Below are positions 5,852 through 7,082 of a DNA stretch of 7,082 nucleotides, piece after piece; position 1 is the stretch's first letter; every line of letters starts with the position of its first letter. The notes beneath the pieces were generated by a model, which was not told the DNA's origin, searched no databases, and worked only from the letters and a program-made list of their open reading frames with translations. This stretch comes from an uncultured beta proteobacterium (GTDB taxonomy: Bacteria > Pseudomonadota > Gammaproteobacteria > Burkholderiales > Burkholderiaceae_B): the NCBI GenBank assembly GCA_903924715.1, contig CAIYCP010000748.1, forward strand, positions 1-7,082, read 5' to 3'. The position numbers were made by a program, and so were the translations under genes.

Positions 5852-6418
5852 ATGAAATACACAACAGCACGTTCACTCATTGCAGGTTTTGGCCTCACAC
5901 TGGTCGCAGCAGGCACCTTGGCACAACCAAGTGTGAGTCAGCCTACTTCTGCGACAGCAGCCTCTCCTTCCACTGCACAAGTTGCGCCGCATGGCAACAT
6001 GCAGGGCAATATGCACGGCCAGCCTCACGCCGCCAACAAAGATGGTGGCGAAGGTCCGATGGGGCAGATTCCTCAAGCAGTGCTTGATCAGCTTGGCTTA
6101 ACGCCAGCTCAAAAAGTACAGTTTGATGCTGCGCAGGCTGCGCGTAAAGAGTTGCAGGCTAGTAAGCAGTCGCTGCGAGCCGAGCAACAAAAGGTGATGA
6201 GTGAAGAGTTGGCCAAAGACACCATCGACCCTCGTACGATGATGGCGCAGCAGAAGAAAATGCGTACAACGATGGAATCCAAAATGGAGGCCGTGCAGCA
6301 AAAGTGGCTCGCCTTTTGGGATGGTTTGTCAGCGCCACAAAAAACGACGCTTTCAAACTATATGAAATCTAAGCACGCTGCGCATACGCAGAAAAAAGCT
6401 GCGGCGGCTAAGGGCTAA
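5852..6418 (+). CDS. Spy/CpxP-like LTXXQ-motif periplasmic protein with His/Met-rich segment
   Basis: A 188-residue exported protein from the ATG at 5852, which has AGGAG 8 bases upstream; the frame is open to a GTG at 5813, but this start lacks support and would spoil the signal peptide. The signal sequence covers residues 1-24 (cleavage near GTLA before QPSVSQ). A Ser/Thr/Ala/Pro-rich linker (25-46) is followed by a His/Met/Gly-rich segment (47-60: HGNMQGNMHGQPH). A helical region then has the LTXXQ feature LGLTPAQ (81-87), charged Gln/Lys/Met-rich helices (88-155), a degenerate second copy LSAPQ (159-163) and a Lys/Ala-rich tail. This matches the Spy/CpxP/ZraP/CnrX group of small periplasmic helical proteins acting as chaperones or metal-linked stress sensors. 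The metal-like segment favours a metal-associated role (inference). It lies after the twin palindromes and converges with livF. Confidence 0.78.
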   Translation: MKYTTARSLIAGFGLTLVAAGTLAQPSVSQPTSATAASPSTAQVAPHGNMQGNMHGQPHAANKDGGEGPMGQIPQAVLDQLGLTPAQKVQFDAAQAARKELQASKQSLRAEQQKVMSEELAKDTIDPRTMMAQQKKMRTTMESKMEAVQQKWLAFWDGLSAPQKTTLSNYMKSKHAAHTQKKAAAAKG

Positions 6419-6439
6419 CGCTTTGAGTCTTTGATTGAC

Positions 6440-6495
6440 CGCTTACTTTGAGCCCTGAGGTCTCTGAACGAGTGCCTTAGTGCCCGAAGTAAGCG
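6440..6495 (+). terminator. Long hairpin between the convergent Spy-like and livF genes, probable terminator
   Basis: Bases 6440-6460 pair with 6475-6495 over 21 positions: 9 perfect outer pairs (CGCTTACTT with AAGTAAGCG), two G-U pairs, two mismatches (6451/6484 and 6454/6481), and a 14-base loop. On the plus strand the stem is followed directly by TTTTC, so it reads as an intrinsic terminator of the Spy-like gene, whose stop is 21 bases upstream. The right arm includes the last four codons and stop of livF on the minus strand, so the same DNA is both coding and structural. On the minus strand no T-run follows, so termination of livF by this hairpin is less certain. Confidence 0.55.
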
Positions 6496-7082
6496 TTTTC
6501 TATTCTGCGCGGAAGATCTTGCTCGCTGGTTGAGGCTTCAAGAACGATGCGCCCCTGAACGAGCGCATAGACGCGATCCGACGCAGCGAGCGCTTTTTCC
6601 ATTAACTGCTCGACAAGCAGAACGGCAGTCCCTTGGGTGCGCAACTGCGCCACCACATTCAACACCCGATCGACCAAGACCGGCGAGAGGCCTGCCGAAG
6701 GCTCATCCAGCATCAATAAACGAGGGCGCCGGACAAGGCCCTGTGCTACCGCTAGCATCTGTTGTTGCCCACCGCTTAGTGCCCCACCACGCTCGTGGCG
6801 CTTGGCCGCTATTTCTGGAAAATAAGTTAAGGCTTCGTCGACGCGCGCTGCTCGCTCACCGCGTGGCAGGTCGTATCCTGCTAATAATAAATTGTCGTTG
6901 ACTGAAATTTGGGTAAAGACGCGATGACCCTCAATGACATGAATTAAACCAGCCGTTGCGGCTTGCCTGGGTGTCGTTTGTTTGAAGGGTTTCCCATCAA
7001 ACGTTACAGAGCCCGCTGTCACGGGTAGTAGCCCCGAGAGGGCGCACAGCAATGTTGATTTACCAGCTCCGTTCGGACCAAG
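6477..7082 (-). CDS. livF: LivF-like branched-chain amino-acid ABC transporter ATP-binding protein, N-terminus outside window
   Basis: The last 201 codons of an ABC ATPase; the frame continues through the right edge, and roughly 30 N-terminal residues are missing. The fragment begins inside the Walker A motif LGPNGAGKST (7082-7053), then LLCALSGLLPVTAGSVTFDG, the LivF-type HVIEGHRVFTQISVNDNL region, the signature LSGGQQQ (fragment residues 102-108), Walker B LLMLDEPSAGLSP (122-134) and the LLVEQ segment (155-159). In that segment LivF proteins characteristically have Gln instead of the usual switch histidine. The C-terminus ends ENAYFGH, similar to the AYLG ending common in LivF. It would power import of branched-chain amino acids or a related ligand (many such cassettes carry other substrates) with LivG, LivH, LivM and a binding protein, presumably encoded to the right. 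GPNGAGKST argues against the urea paralogue UrtE. It is convergent with the Spy-like gene. Confidence 0.88.
   Translation of the reverse strand, partial: LGPNGAGKSTLLCALSGLLPVTAGSVTFDGKPFKQTTPRQAATAGLIHVIEGHRVFTQISVNDNLLLAGYDLPRGERAARVDEALTYFPEIAAKRHERGGALSGGQQQMLAVAQGLVRRPRLLMLDEPSAGLSPVLVDRVLNVVAQLRTQGTAVLLVEQLMEKALAASDRVYALVQGRIVLEASTSEQDLPRRIENAYFGH

Noticed and set aside
5334..5876. Minus-strand open frame of 180 codons across the GST gene and its downstream spacer
   Set aside because: Lies antisense to the clear GST gene and the Spy-like start, shows no recognisable family, and its composition is that of a shadow frame.

Overview
The window looks like a chromosomal segment of a betaproteobacterium in the Burkholderiales, most probably an Alcaligenaceae relative. 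The main pointers are two periplasmic Bug/TctC-family receptors, a family greatly expanded in Bordetella and its relatives, together with a compact cobU-btuF-btuC cluster, a YibF-like GST and a LivF ATPase. Base composition is moderate and even by eye. I see no tRNA, rRNA, CRISPR array, integrase or insertion sequence.

Layout. On the minus strand, reading from about 1750 down to 1, is a tightly coupled cobalamin operon. It holds the adenosylcobinamide kinase/guanylyltransferase cobU (start best placed at 1619), the periplasmic B12-binding protein btuF (TTG start overlapping the cobU stop) and the first 41 codons of the permease btuC (ATGA overlap), which runs off the left edge. The roughly 130 nt before cobU are open in the cobU frame but look more like a folded RNA leader than a protein extension. 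This leader partly resembles a cobalamin riboswitch.

From 1844 rightwards come a Bug receptor (+), a convergent FMN-dependent alpha-hydroxy-acid dehydrogenase (-), and a second Bug receptor (+) divergent from the dehydrogenase, followed by a small GST-family protein (+). No TctA/TctB membrane partners are present, so both Bug proteins are orphans here. The arrangement suggests uptake or sensing of small carboxylates together with oxidation of a 2-hydroxy acid.

After the GST there is a striking pair of near-identical palindromes (5748-5760 and 5780-5790) that also pair with each other. They lie in front of a secreted Spy/CpxP-like LTXXQ protein carrying a His/Met-rich segment. That gene converges on a minus-strand livF fragment (branched-chain amino-acid type ABC ATPase) entering from the right edge. 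A 21-position hairpin lies between the two genes and includes the livF stop codon.

The genes are ordinary members of known families. The parts most worth a second look are RNA and DNA structures: the cobU leader, the twin palindrome and the hairpin shared by the convergent gene ends. I found no convincing new multi-gene system.
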